From contig NZ_AP023355.1 of NCBI RefSeq assembly GCF_016865425.1, positions 2,416,198 through 2,480,197 of the forward strand: DNA of 64,000 bases, written 5' to 3'. The notes under the pieces are model-generated. The model made no database searches and was not told where the DNA came from. It saw only the letters and a list, made by a program, of their open reading frames with translations. Positions within the stretch are counted from its first letter, which is position 1. Every line of letters begins with the position of its first letter. A program made the position numbers and the translations under genes. Positions 11,563-21,110 of this stretch are shown here, piece after piece. The stretch is from Actinocatenispora thailandica. Its GTDB lineage: Bacteria > Actinomycetota > Actinomycetes > Mycobacteriales > Micromonosporaceae.

Positions 11563-13052
11563 GCGAGCTGACCGGCCGGACGGCCGAGGAGTTGGGTGCG
11601 GCGATCGCCGCCGGTGAGACGTCCGCCGTCGAGGTGACCCGGGCGTACCTGGAGCGCATCGACGCGGTGGACCCCACCGTGCACGCGTTCCTGCACGTGG
11701 CCGCCGAGCCGGCGGTGGCGCAGGCGGCCGAGGTGGACCGGCGGATCGCGGCGGGGGAGAAGCTCGGCCCGCTCGCCGGGGTGCCGATCGCGGTCAAGGA
11801 CATCGTGGTCACCAAGGACATGCCGACCACCGCCGCGTCGAAGATCCTGGAGAACTGGCTCCCGCCGTACGACGCGACGCTGGTGCGCAAGCTGCGCGAG
11901 GCGGGCCTGGTGGTGCTGGGCAAGACGAACCTGGACGAGTTCGCGATGGGCTCGTCGACCGAATACTCCGCGTACGGGCCGACCCGCAACCCGTGGGACA
12001 CCAGCCGGATCCCGGGCGGTTCCGGCGGCGGGTCGGCGGCGGCGGTCGCGGCCCGCGAGGCGCCGCTCGCCATCGGTACCGACACCGGCGGCTCGATCCG
12101 CCAGCCCGGCGCGGTGACCGGTACCGTCGGCGCGAAGCCCACCTACGGCGGCGTCTCCCGGTACGGGCTGATCGCGTTCTCCTCGTCGCTGGACCAGGCC
12201 GGCCCGGTGACCCGGACGGTCACCGACGCGGCGCTGCTGCACGAGGTCATCGGCGGCCACGACCGGTGCGACTCCACCAGCATCGACGCGCCGGTACCGC
12301 CGGTCGTCGAGGCGGCCCGCCGTGGCCTGACCGGTGATCTGACCGGCGTGAAGGTCGGCGTGGTGCGCGAGTTCGCCGCCGCGCAGGGCGCCGAGCCCGG
12401 TGTGGTGGCGGCGTTCGAGGCCGGCGTGCAGACACTGACCAAGCTCGGCGCCGAGGTGGTCGAGGTCAGCTGCCCGCACTTCGAGTACGCGCTGCCGGCC
12501 TACTACCTGATCGCGCCGAGCGAGTGCTCGTCGAACCTGGCCCGGTTCGACGGGGTGCGCTACGGCCTGCGGGTCGGTGACGACGGCAGCCGCGCGCTGG
12601 AGGAGGTCATGTCGCTGACCCGGGACCGCGGTTTCGGCCCGGAGGTCAAGCGGCGCGTCATCCTCGGCACGTACGCGCTGTCCGCCGGCTACTACGACGC
12701 GTTCTACGGCCAGGCGCAGAAGGTGCGCACGCTGGTCACCCGCGACTTCACCGCGGCGTTCGAGCAGGTCGACGTGCTGGCCGCACCGACGACGCCGTTC
12801 GTGGCGTTCCCGTTCGGGTCGCGCACCGCCGACCCGACCCAGATGTACCTGGCGGACCTGTACACGATCCCGTCCAACCTGTACGGCGGGCCGGCCATCT
12901 CCGTCCCCTGCGGACTGTCGGAGGGGCTGCCGGTGGGCCTGCAGATCATGGCGCCGACGATGGCCGACGACCGGATGTACCGGGTGGCCGCGGCGCTGGA
13001 GTCGACCCAGTCCCCGCGCCTCGCGGACCAGACCCCGGAGGTGACCGCGTGA
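11559..13052 (+). CDS. gatA: Asp-tRNA(Asn)/Glu-tRNA(Gln) amidotransferase subunit A
   Basis: A 497-residue amidase-signature enzyme that hydrolyses glutamine and delivers ammonia to GatB. The Ser-cisSer-Lys catalytic set is present: Lys in [11 protein letters not shown] (about residue 78), the Gly/Ser-rich [13 protein letters not shown] (about 153) and [11 protein letters not shown] containing the nucleophile serine (about 177). Start ATG 11559 is set by the conserved [12 protein letters not shown] beginning. It overlaps gatB by 4 nt (GTGA). Together with gltX and the tRNA-Gln gene later in the window, it supports the transamidation route to Gln-tRNA(Gln). Confidence 0.96.
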   Translation: MSELTGRTAEELGAAIAAGETSAVEVTRAYLERIDAVDPTVHAFLHVAAEPAVAQAAEVDRRIAAGEKLGPLAGVPIAVKDIVVTKDMPTTAASKILENWLPPYDATLVRKLREAGLVVLGKTNLDEFAMGSSTEYSAYGPTRNPWDTSRIPGGSGGGSAAAVAAREAPLAIGTDTGGSIRQPGAVTGTVGAKPTYGGVSRYGLIAFSSSLDQAGPVTRTVTDAALLHEVIGGHDRCDSTSIDAPVPPVVEAARRGLTGDLTGVKVGVVREFAAAQGAEPGVVAAFEAGVQTLTKLGAEVVEVSCPHFEYALPAYYLIAPSECSSNLARFDGVRYGLRVGDDGSRALEEVMSLTRDRGFGPEVKRRVILGTYALSAGYYDAFYGQAQKVRTLVTRDFTAAFEQVDVLAAPTTPFVAFPFGSRTADPTQMYLADLYTIPSNLYGGPAISVPCGLSEGLPVGLQIMAPTMADDRMYRVAAALESTQSPRLADQTPEVTA

Positions 13053-14551
13053 GTACCGCCGTGACCGGCGACCTCGCCGACGTGCTGAGCCGGTACGAGG
13101 TGGTGCTGGGGCTGGAGGTGCACGTCGAGCTCGGCACCCGGACGAAGATGTTCTGCTCCTGCCCGACCACCTTCGGCGCCGAGCCGAACACCCAGATCTG
13201 CCCGGTGTGCCTGGGCATGCCCGGCGCGCTGCCGGTGGTCAACGCGGTCGGTGTCGAGTCGGCGATCAAGATCGGCCTGGCGCTGGGCTGCGACATCGCC
13301 CAGTGGTGCCGGTTCGCCCGGAAGAACTACTTCTACCCGGACATGCCGAAGAACTTCCAGACCAGCCAGTACGACGAGCCGATCTGCTTCGACGGCGCGA
13401 TCGACGTGGACGTCGACGGCAGGCCCGTGACCGTCGCGATCGAGCGCGCGCACATGGAGGAGGACACCGGCAAGTCGCTGCACGTCGGTGGCGCCACCGG
13501 GCGGATCCACGGGGCGACCCACTCGCTGCTGGACTTCAACCGGGCCGGCATCCCGCTGGTGGAGATCGTCACCAAGCCGATCGTCGGCGCCGGCGCGGAC
13601 GCGCCGGCGGTGGCCCGGGCGTACGTGGGGGCGATCCGGGACATCGTCCGCGCGCTGGGCGTGTCCGACGCGCGGATGGACCAGGGTTCGATCCGGGCCG
13701 ACGTGAACGTGTCGCTGATGCCGGTCGGTGCGACCGAGTTCGGGACCCGCACCGAGACCAAGAACGTCAACTCGCTGCGCAGCGTGGAGCGCACGGTCCG
13801 GTTCGAGATGCTGCGGCAGGCCGAGATCCTGGACGGTGGCGGCGCCATCCACCAGGAGACCCGGCACTTCAACGAGGCCACCGGCGAGACGATGGGCGGG
13901 CGGGTCAAGGAGACCGCCACCGACTACCGGTACTTCCCGGAGCCGGACCTGGTGCCGCTCGCGCCCGAGCGGGAGTGGGTGGACAAGTTGCGCGCCGAGC
14001 TGCCGGAGCTGCCGGCGGCGAAGCGGGCCCGGCTGCGGTCCGAGTGGGGCCTGTCCGAGCTGGACATGCAGGCGATCGACAACGCCGGCGCGTTCGACCT
14101 GATCTCCGCGACGGTGGCGGCCGGCGCGAGCCCGGAGTCGGCGCGCAAGTGGTGGCTGGGCGAGCTGTCCCGCTACGCCAACGAGCACGACGCCGAGCTG
14201 GCCGAGCTGACCGCCACCCCGGCACACGTCGCCGAGCTGCAGTCGCTGGTGGACGGCGGCCGGCTCACCGACAAGCTGGCCCGGACGGTGCTGTCCGGGG
14301 TGCTCGCCGGCGAGGGCACCCCGGCCGAGGTGATGGCGGCCCGCAACCTGGAGGTCGTCAACGACACCGGTGCGCTGACCGCCGCGGTCGACGAGGCGAT
14401 CGCGGCCAACCCGGACGTCGCGGCGAAGGTCCGCGACGGCAAGGTCGCCGCGGCCGGCGTGCTGGTCGGTGCGGTGATGAAGGCGACCCGCGGCCAGGCC
14501 GACGCGAAGTCGGTGCGCGAGCTGATCATCGCCCGGCTGACCGCCGAGTAG
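13049..14551 (+). CDS. gatB: Asp-tRNA(Asn)/Glu-tRNA(Gln) amidotransferase subunit B
   Basis: A 500-residue GatB that phosphorylates the misacylated Glu (or Asp) on tRNA and amidates it. The family N-terminal block is clear ([13 protein letters not shown], then [27 protein letters not shown] with the metal/zinc cysteines), followed by [19 protein letters not shown]. The C-terminal YqeY-like tRNA-binding tail (residues about 350-500) ends in [14 protein letters not shown]. The GTG start overlaps the gatA stop. A strong hairpin terminator follows after 9 nt. Confidence 0.97.
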   Translation: MSTAVTGDLADVLSRYEVVLGLEVHVELGTRTKMFCSCPTTFGAEPNTQICPVCLGMPGALPVVNAVGVESAIKIGLALGCDIAQWCRFARKNYFYPDMPKNFQTSQYDEPICFDGAIDVDVDGRPVTVAIERAHMEEDTGKSLHVGGATGRIHGATHSLLDFNRAGIPLVEIVTKPIVGAGADAPAVARAYVGAIRDIVRALGVSDARMDQGSIRADVNVSLMPVGATEFGTRTETKNVNSLRSVERTVRFEMLRQAEILDGGGAIHQETRHFNEATGETMGGRVKETATDYRYFPEPDLVPLAPEREWVDKLRAELPELPAAKRARLRSEWGLSELDMQAIDNAGAFDLISATVAAGASPESARKWWLGELSRYANEHDAELAELTATPAHVAELQSLVDGGRLTDKLARTVLSGVLAGEGTPAEVMAARNLEVVNDTGALTAAVDEAIAANPDVAAKVRDGKVAAAGVLVGAVMKATRGQADAKSVRELIIARLTAE

Positions 14552-14560
14552 CCCGATCCG

Positions 14561-14603
14561 GCCGACGGCCCGGCACCCCGACGACGGGTGCCGGGCCGTC
14601 GGC
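14561..14603 (+). terminator. gatCAB terminator, perfect 18-bp stem
   Basis: Arms 14561-14578 and 14586-14603 pair perfectly over 18 bp with a 7-nt loop. No T tract follows, as is usual for actinomycete terminators. It also separates gatB from the convergent TetR gene ending at 14632. Confidence 0.85.
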
Positions 14604-14631
14604 GTACCCGGGGGCCGATCCTGGGCTGCCG

Positions 14632-15195
14632 TCAGGGGTGCCGGCGCAGCCCGTCCATCAGCAGGTCGAGCAGCCGGCCGAGCTGGTCGCGCCGGTCGGG
14701 CGCGGCGTGCATCGCCAGACCGCTCAACCCGACCAGGATGTCGTCGGCGGCGACGTCGCCGCGCAGGAGGCCCTGCTCGACGCCGGCGTCGAGCAGGGTG
14801 GTGAGCGCGGCGGTCAGCCGGCTGCGGCTGGCGGCGAACGGGTTGCCGCCGGCGGCGATCAGCGCGCGCAGCGCGTCGGCCATGCCGTGCTTGGCCGCCA
14901 TGTAGTCGATCAACCGGTCCATCCAGGCGCGCAGCGCGACGTCGGGCGGCTGGTCGGTGAGCAGCTCGTCGGCCGCGTCGCAGAGCCGGTTCAGCTCGTT
15001 GCGGTAGGTCGCCTCGACCAGCGCCTCCCTGGTGGGGAAGTGCCGGTAGAGGGTGCCGATGCCGACGCCGGCGTCCCGGGCGATGGAGTCCAGGCTCGCG
15101 CCCGAATCGCGCGCGAAGGCCGTGGCCGCCGCGGTGAGCAGCCGGTCGCGGTTGCGTTGCGCGTCGGCCCGCAGCGGCCTGGCGTCGGTGGTCAC
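14632..15195 (-). CDS. TetR-family repressor, probable regulator of the adjacent SDR
   Basis: A 187-residue TetR regulator. The N-terminal HTH reads RDRLLTAAATAFARDSGASLDSIARDAGVG with the recognition-helix tail GIGTLYRHFPTREALVEATY (about residues 45-65); the C-terminal helices form the ligand and dimer domain. I take the GTG at 15195, which has GGGAG 8 nt upstream; a GTG at 15204 in the same frame touches the ribosome site. It is divergent from the short-chain dehydrogenase at 15340, and the 145-bp gap contains two near-identical palindromes, so it most likely represses both genes. Ligand unknown. Confidence 0.9.
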   Translation of the reverse strand: MTTDARPLRADAQRNRDRLLTAAATAFARDSGASLDSIARDAGVGIGTLYRHFPTREALVEATYRNELNRLCDAADELLTDQPPDVALRAWMDRLIDYMAAKHGMADALRALIAAGGNPFAASRSRLTAALTTLLDAGVEQGLLRGDVAADDILVGLSGLAMHAAPDRRDQLGRLLDLLMDGLRRHP

Positions 15196-15244
15196 CCCTG
15201 TCACTCCCTGCTCGGTGGTGGTGTCCAGGCTAACGGTGGCGAAG

Positions 15245-15291
15245 CGGAGAGTTCTCCGGTTAAGCTGGGGCGGAAAGCGGAGGACTCTCCG
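15245..15291. promoter_or_regulatory. Two palindromic operators for the TetR repressor
   Basis: Two 14-bp sites, cggagagttctccg (15245-15258, symmetrical except for its central two bases) and cggaggactctccg (15278-15291, with one further mismatch), share the form CGGA-N6-TCCG and are preceded by aag. Their centres are 33 bp apart, three helical turns, in the divergent promoter region. This spacing and sequence suit paired TetR dimers. Confidence 0.7.
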
Positions 15292-15339
15292 ATTCTACCG
15301 GCCGGGCGGACCGGCCACCATCGATCACAGGGAGCAGCA

Positions 15340-16287
15340 ATGAGCGCCCGCATCACCACGCCGTACGGGATCACCACCACCGCCGCGGAGGTGCTCGACG
15401 GCATCGACCTGACCGGACGCCGCGCGATCGTGACCGGCGGCGCCTCCGGCATCGGCGTCGAGACCGCCCGGGCCCTGGCCGGCGCCGGTGCCGAAGTCAC
15501 CCTCGCGGTACGCGACCGTGCCGCCGGCGAGCGCACCGCGGCCGACATCACCGCCACCACCGGGAACGACGCGATCAGGATCGGGCCGCTCGACCTCGCC
15601 GACCGCGCGTCGGTGGCCGCCTTCGTCGCCGGTTGGCAGGGGCCGCTGGACATCCTGGTCAACAACGCCGGGGTGATGGCCGCGCCGCTGAGCCGGACGC
15701 CCGACGGGCTGGAGCTGCAGTTCGCCACCAACCATCTGGGCCACTTCGCGCTGGCCACCGGACTGCACCGCGCGCTCGCCGCCGCCGACGGAGCCCGGGT
15801 CGTGTCGGTCTCCTCCAGCGCCCACCGGCGCTCGCCGGTGGTCTTCGACGACATCCAGTTCGAGCACCGCGCCTACGATCCGTGGCTCGCCTACGGCCAG
15901 TCCAAGACGGCCAACGTGCTGTTCGCGGTCGAGGCGACCCGGCGCTGGGCGGACGACGGCATCACCAGCAACGCGCTGATGCCCGGCGGCATCCGGACCA
16001 ACCTGCAGCGCCACGTCAGCGATGCGGAACTGGAGGCGCTGCGGGCCCGGGCGCAGACCGCCGGTGCCGCCCCGCTGCGCTGGAAGACCGTCGAGCAGGG
16101 CGCCGCCACCTCGGTGTTCGTGGCGACCTCACCGCTGCTCAAGGGCATCGGCGGCCGCTACTTCGAGGACTGCAACGAGGCCGGCGAGGCCGTCAACGCC
16201 CAGCACGGCGTGGCGTCGTTCGCGCTGGACTCGGAGCTGGCCGAACGGCTCTGGGCGGTGTCCGGCGAGCTGCTCGCCGGCCGCTGA
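15340..16287 (+). CDS. Short-chain dehydrogenase/reductase
   Basis: A 315-residue SDR of the retinol-dehydrogenase/WW-oxidoreductase-like type. The nucleotide-binding motif TGGASGIG is at 32-39, NNAG follows at about 108-111, and the catalytic pair is Tyr185 and Lys189 in YGQSK with SSS upstream. ATG 15340 has GGGAG 6 nt upstream. It probably reduces or oxidises a lipophilic carbonyl/alcohol; the substrate is not readable. It is divergent from and likely repressed by the TetR at 14632-15195. Confidence 0.9.
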   Translation: MSARITTPYGITTTAAEVLDGIDLTGRRAIVTGGASGIGVETARALAGAGAEVTLAVRDRAAGERTAADITATTGNDAIRIGPLDLADRASVAAFVAGWQGPLDILVNNAGVMAAPLSRTPDGLELQFATNHLGHFALATGLHRALAAADGARVVSVSSSAHRRSPVVFDDIQFEHRAYDPWLAYGQSKTANVLFAVEATRRWADDGITSNALMPGGIRTNLQRHVSDAELEALRARAQTAGAAPLRWKTVEQGAATSVFVATSPLLKGIGGRYFEDCNEAGEAVNAQHGVASFALDSELAERLWAVSGELLAGR

Positions 16288-16293
16288 AGCTGC

Positions 16294-17906
16294 TCAGCGC
16301 CGCGGCGTCGGCGACGACGAACCGGACCGGGACCCCGAACCCGAGCCGCTGGGGGAGGGCGACTCGCCGGGAGCACCGTCGCCGACGATGTGCCGCTGCA
16401 GGGTCACCTCGGATCGGCCGGTGCCGCCGACGCTGATCTCGTCGTACGCCTTGAGCGCGTGCTGGCTGTCGAAGTAGAGCACCGACAGCTCCATCGGCGT
16501 CGGCGTCTTCGGCTCCAGCCCGCGCAGCCCGGCGGCGCCGGTCGAGCCCTCCACCATCAGCTGGGTGCCACTGCCCAGGTCGCGGTTCTCCCGGTGGTGC
16601 AGGTGGCCGGCCAGCACCAGCGGTACGTTGCCGGCCAGCGGCGGCGCGGCCCCCGGGTCGTGCACCAGCGCCACGTTCACCGGCGCGGCGACGTGGTCCT
16701 TGTCGTACCCCTGGATCGTGCCGGCGAGCTGCTTGCCGGAATCCTCGACCGTGACGTCCTTGGGCTCCGGATCGTTCGGGTTGGCCGGCTCGGTTTCCTT
16801 GTCCGGCGTGAACCGGGGATCGCCGATGCCCGCGAAGGTGATCCCGTCGACCGCCCGTACCTGGTTCTCCAGCACGATCGCGCCCTGCTTGTGTACCGCC
16901 GCGGCGGTTGCCGCGGAGTCGTGGTTGCCGCGCACGTACACGTACGGGACCCGGATGTTCTTGATGTTGGAGATGTAGGCGTCCTCCTGCTTGGACCCCC
17001 AGTCGACCATGTCGCCGGTGTCCACCACCAGGTCGATGTTGTACTGCTTGACGACCGTCTCCACCACACCCCAGGCGGCCGGGTTGAGGTGCATGTCGGA
17101 GATGTGCAGCACCCGGGTGGTGCCCTCGCTGGGCTCGTACACCGGCAGGTTGGAGACCGTGCCGTACAGCTTGGCGACGTTGTCGACGAGCCGCTGGAGT
17201 TCCTTGCTGTACTGCCCGTAGTTGGTCACGATGCTGCGGGCGTCGCCGACCACCGCGGGAGCCATCGTCAGCAGCCCGTCGTACCGCGGCTCCTCGATCG
17301 ACTGCGGCCGGAACGACGCGGCCGTCCAAGCGCCGGCGCCGGCCAGCAGCAGCACCGACATCCCGGCCGCGATCGCGGTGCGCCGCCACCGCCGGAACAC
17401 CAGCGCGTTGAGCAGCAGGCCGCCCAGCAGCGCCGAGGCGCCGGCCTGGATCGCGAGCATCTCGATACCGTGTTTGAGGTCACCGATCGCGTGCTGGCTC
17501 GCCGCCGCGATCCCGTTCGGGTCGCTGACCAGCGCCTCGGCGCGCTTGCGGTCCAGCGATCCGAGGTTGATGGTCAGGTGCAGCGGCCCGTCGTGGCTGT
17601 CCAGCGACAGCGAACCGAGCGGTGGGATCTGCACCTGGGTGTCGCCGACCAGGCTCGGCGTGATCGCCAGGTGCGCCTGGAAGGGGCCGACCGCGGCCGA
17701 TCGTTGCCCGCCCAGCAGCAGCCCACCGGCCATCCCGATCAGCGTCACCACCAGCATCAGCAGGTACCGGCAGGTGACTCGTCCGGGACGGCTGGTCAGC
17801 GCCGCCCGGACCCGCCCGGCGCCGGTGCGCAGCCCCCGGGCGACCGGGCGGACGGCCTCGACGACTCCCGCGGCTGGCGTCGACGTGCGCTCCTGATCAC
17901 TGGTCA
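16294..17906 (-). CDS. Membrane-anchored metallophosphoesterase
   Basis: About 537 residues. A membrane segment at about 48-67 (YLLMLVVTLIGMAGG), an extracytoplasmic stretch, two more membrane segments at about 145-165 and 172-192, then a calcineurin-like phosphoesterase domain carrying all metal-ligand motifs: HISDMHLN, DTGDMVDWG, VRGNHDS and AGHLHHR. The C terminus is a low-complexity Ser/Gly/Pro tail. The start is uncertain: GTG 17906 has GGAG 10 nt upstream, while ATG 17949 in the same frame also works. The domain is probably outside the membrane, acting on a phosphodiester or lipid-linked phosphate; substrate unknown. It is convergent with the SDR, with only 6 nt between. Confidence 0.88.
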
Positions 17907-18036
17907 CGCTGAACAACTCCGTCGGGTCGGCGGCACGGCCGGCACCCATGGTGCCGCGAAGTGCGCACGGCCACCACTTCACACGCAGAGCACCCCGACA
18001 TGCGGTGACGCAGCGTCGCCGGCCGGAGCGCCGCGG

Positions 18037-19191
18037 TCAGCTCTTGTCGACCTTGTTGCCGCCGGAGATGACCAGTCGCAGGATCCGGTCGTCGTCGGCG
18101 ATCGGCGAGCCGCGGCCGTCCCTGTTGGAGGTGGACACCCACAGCGTGCCGTCCGGCGCGGCCACCACCGCGCGCAGCCGCCCGTACTGTTTGTCCAGTG
18201 TGTGCTGCGGTGCGCCGAGGACGCCGCCCTTGCCGTCGAGCTGCATCAGCCAGACCCGCTGGCCGGCGAGGCAACCGGTCACCAGGATCGAGCCGGAGAT
18301 CGCCGCACCGGAGCAGGACGCCTGCGACGGCTTGAACGTCTCCAGCGGGTTCGTGTACGCGGAGTTGCTGCTCTTGCCCTCGGCCTTCGGCCAGCCGTAG
18401 TTGTGCCCGGGCTTGATCAGGTTGACCTCGTCCCACTTGTCCTGACCGAACTCGGTCGCGTACAGCTGCTTGCTGCGGTCCCAGGCGAGGCCCTGCACGT
18501 TGCGGTGCCCGTACGAGTAGACCAGCGAATCACCGAACGGGTTACCCGGTGCCGGCTTGCCGTCGGTGGTCATCCGCAGGATCTTGCCGCCCAGGCTGGA
18601 CTTGTCCTGCGCCAGGCCGGTGTTCGTGCCGTCGCCGGTCCCCGCGTACAGGTAGCCGTCCGGGCCGAACGCGAGCGCGCCACCGTTGTGCACCGACGAG
18701 TGCGGGATGCCGGTGACGATCGGCTTCGGTGTCTTGCCGAGGGTGAACTTGGCGATCCGGTTGTCGTCCGCCGTCGAGTAGTAGACGAAGACGGTCTTGT
18801 CGGTGGCGTACTTCGGCGAGACCGCGATGCCCAGCAGCCCGCCCTCCCCATCGTGCACCGACGCCTTGACGGTCTGCACCGTCGTCGGCTTCGCCACGCT
18901 GCCGCCGCTGGACTTCAGCTTGAGGATCTTGCCGCTGTCGCGCTCGGTGACCAGCGCGCTGCCGTCCGGCAGGAACGCGATGCCCCACGGCACGCGGAGC
19001 CGCTTCGCGATCACCTGCACGGTGGCGCCGCCGTCGTCGGAGTCCGACACCGACGGGCTCGGCAGCTTCGGCGGGGTGCCCTGGTCTTCGTCGTTCGGCG
19101 GCCCGAACGCGCAGCCGGCGCTGGCCAGCACGGTGAGCAGTCCGGCGAGGCCGGCGGCCACCAGCCGCCGGCGAAGGGCGTGGGTCGTCAC
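18037..19191 (-). CDS. PQQ-dependent sugar dehydrogenase-like lipoprotein
   Basis: A 384-residue exported protein beginning with a lipoprotein signal (LAGLLTVLASAGC, lipobox ASAGC) and a Ser/Pro linker. The body is the six-bladed beta-propeller of soluble glucose/sorbosone dehydrogenases: PWGIAFLPDGSALVTERDSG, GEGGLLGIAVSP, HNGGALAFGPDGYLYAGTGDG, YSYGHRNVQGLAWD and EFGQDKWDEVN are typical blades, including the active-site His in SSVHNGG. Expected to oxidise an aldose outside the membrane using PQQ and calcium; PQQ synthesis genes are not in the window. GTG 19191 is chosen because it gives a proper signal peptide. Divergent from the MDR gene at 19405. Confidence 0.88.
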   Translation of the reverse strand: MTTHALRRRLVAAGLAGLLTVLASAGCAFGPPNDEDQGTPPKLPSPSVSDSDDGGATVQVIAKRLRVPWGIAFLPDGSALVTERDSGKILKLKSSGGSVAKPTTVQTVKASVHDGEGGLLGIAVSPKYATDKTVFVYYSTADDNRIAKFTLGKTPKPIVTGIPHSSVHNGGALAFGPDGYLYAGTGDGTNTGLAQDKSSLGGKILRMTTDGKPAPGNPFGDSLVYSYGHRNVQGLAWDRSKQLYATEFGQDKWDEVNLIKPGHNYGWPKAEGKSSNSAYTNPLETFKPSQASCSGAAISGSILVTGCLAGQRVWLMQLDGKGGVLGAPQHTLDKQYGRLRAVVAAPDGTLWVSTSNRDGRGSPIADDDRILRLVISGGNKVDKS

Positions 19192-19357
19192 CCCGTCAGG
19201 GTAGGACCCGTGCCTGGGGGGCGGCTGACCGCCCGCGACGCGGCCCGCCCGGCACGACCGGGCCGCCGCCGGGGATGGAACGGGTCCGGCGCGGGTACCG
19301 GGCAGGGGCCAGCAGCGGAACCGGCGCGATTCGCTACGCCGAGCCCCCCGCTTTATG

Positions 19358-19388
19358 GTTCGATGACTGACGAACATTCGGAACGAAT
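19358..19388. promoter_or_regulatory. Overlapping short palindromes upstream of MDR gene
   Basis: gttcg (19359-19363) pairs with cgaac (19371-19375), and attcg (19376-19380) pairs with cgaat (19384-19388) across three bases. They lie 17-46 nt before the ATG at 19405 in the divergent region and could be operators of an unlinked regulator. Confidence 0.35.
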
Positions 19389-19404
19389 CGTGGGAAGGAC
19401 CCTG

Positions 19405-20343
19405 ATGAAGGTCATCGGCGTGACCGACTTCGGCGGGCCCGAGAAGCTGCGCAGCTTCGACGTGCCAGCGCCGCACGCCGGCCCGGGGCAGGTCCGGATC
19501 CGGGTCGCGGCCGCCGCCGTCAACCCGACCGACACCCTGCTACGCGCCGGTGGCCAGCGCGCCCGCCTCACCGCGCAGAGTCCGCCGTACGTGCCGGGCA
19601 TGGACGCCGCGGGCACCATCGACGAGGTGGGCGCCGACGTCACCGGTCACCGGGTCGGCGAACAGGTGATGGCCATCGCCGTACCGGCGAGCGCCACCAA
19701 GGGCGCCTACACCGAGTTGCTGGTGGTGCCGGCGGTGCAGGCGGTTCCGATACCCGCCGGGACGAGTCCGGTCGAGGCCGCCACCATCCCGATGAACGGG
19801 CTGACCACCGTCCTCGCGCTCGACGCGCTGGGACTGCGGGCCGGCGACACGCTCGCGGTGACCGGTGCCGCCGGCGCGGTCGGCGGGTACGCGATCCAAC
19901 TCGGCCGCGATCGTGGCCTGCGGGTGCTCGCCGACGCGGCGCCCGCGGACGTCGAGCTGGTCACCGCGCTCGGCGCGGATGTCGTGGTGGCCCGGGGCGA
20001 CGATGTGGCGCAGCGCTTCCGGGCCGAGGCGCCGGACGGGGTGCCGGGCCTGGTCGACGCGGCCGTCCTGGACGAGCTGGCCGTGCCCGCGGTGGCCGAC
20101 GGCGGGGGAATCGCGTCCGTGCGGTACTGGGAGGGCACGCCGGGGCGGCGGATCTCCGTGCACCGGATCATGGTCGCCGCGTCGGCGCACCGCACCGACC
20201 TGCTCGACGGGCTGCGCCGGGCCGCCGAGGCCGGGGTGCTCACTGCCCGGGTCGCCGACACCTACCCGGCCGACCGGGCCGCCGACGCGCACCGGCGACT
20301 GGCCGCCGGCGGCACCCGCGGCCGGCTGGTACTCACGTTCTGA
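19405..20343 (+). CDS. Zinc-independent MDR oxidoreductase (quinone oxidoreductase-like)
   Basis: A 312-residue medium-chain dehydrogenase/reductase. The GroES-like N-terminal half includes VRIRVAAAAVNPTDTLLRAG, and the Rossmann motif is AVTGAAGAVGGYAIQLG at about 150-170. The cysteine zinc ligands of alcohol dehydrogenases are absent, pointing to the NADPH:quinone reductase branch. ATG 19405 follows GGAAGGA; an upstream in-frame ATG at 19363 has no ribosome site. Substrate unknown. Confidence 0.88.
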   Translation: MKVIGVTDFGGPEKLRSFDVPAPHAGPGQVRIRVAAAAVNPTDTLLRAGGQRARLTAQSPPYVPGMDAAGTIDEVGADVTGHRVGEQVMAIAVPASATKGAYTELLVVPAVQAVPIPAGTSPVEAATIPMNGLTTVLALDALGLRAGDTLAVTGAAGAVGGYAIQLGRDRGLRVLADAAPADVELVTALGADVVVARGDDVAQRFRAEAPDGVPGLVDAAVLDELAVPAVADGGGIASVRYWEGTPGRRISVHRIMVAASAHRTDLLDGLRRAAEAGVLTARVADTYPADRAADAHRRLAAGGTRGRLVLTF

Positions 20344-20494
20344 TCAGCGCGGCAGGTGCCGGGCCCGAGCCCCCGGTCCGGCACCCCGTCGGATGACCGG
20401 GGCCCCGGCGCCGGGTGGGTCGCGCGGACGGGGCGTGCCGGTCACCGGTACGCCGATCGACCACGGGTACCAGGCTCGCTCCGGCCGGCGCGGG

Positions 20495-21007
20495 TCAGCT
20501 GGTCTGCGCGGAACGACGCGAGCCGGGAGCGGGCGCGGCGCCGTCGGACGCGGCACCGTCGCCGTCGGTGGTCTGCCCGGCGGTGTCGTCCGGGGCGGCC
20601 GAGCCGGCCGGGCCGCCGTCGTCGGCGTCCCCGTCCTCCTCGGCGCCGGCCACCTGCAGTCCGAGCGCCTCGGCGAGCACCGGCACCCGAGTGCCGGGCA
20701 CCGAGGGCAACCACACCGTGCGGTCGCCGGCGAGCACCGCGCTGACCCGCCGGTGGGTGATGGTGAAGCCACGGATGTCGGCGGGCTCGATGGTGCGGGA
20801 GCCGACCGGCCACCGCACGACCAGCCGCCCGGCGCGGACGTCCACCCCGGCCCGCCATCCCCAGACCAGCACGGCGAACGGGATGAGCAGCACGAACGCG
20901 AACGGCCACCCGGCGACGGTGAGCGGCACCGTGCCGCACAGCGCCACGAACGCAGCGATCGGCAGGGCCGCGTTGTACCGGAACCGGGCGGTCAGCTCTC
21001 TTGCCAC
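20495..21007 (-). CDS. PH-domain (bPH6-like) membrane protein
   Basis: A 170-residue protein with two membrane segments at about residues 12-52 (ALPIAAFVALCGTVPLTVAG, PFAFVLLIPFAVLVWGW), then a small bacterial PH-like domain (GRLVVRWPVGSRTIEPADIRGF, VWLPSVPGTRVPVLAEALGL). The last 55 residues are an acidic Ala/Gly/Asp/Pro tail. Actinobacterial homologues of this type are annotated 'PH domain-containing protein' with no known role. GTG 21007 is the start; a clear ribosome site is lacking. Confidence 0.78.
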   Translation of the reverse strand: MARELTARFRYNAALPIAAFVALCGTVPLTVAGWPFAFVLLIPFAVLVWGWRAGVDVRAGRLVVRWPVGSRTIEPADIRGFTITHRRVSAVLAGDRTVWLPSVPGTRVPVLAEALGLQVAGAEEDGDADDGGPAGSAAPDDTAGQTTDGDGAASDGAAPAPGSRRSAQTS

Positions 21008-21110
21008 CAGGCCATCGTCCCACTCGCGGCCGACGGCCCGGTAGTCGACCCGGCAGCCGGCCCGGTGCGGACCGGGCCGGCGGGCACCGGGTCGGGCGAG
21101 CGTCGCGGGG

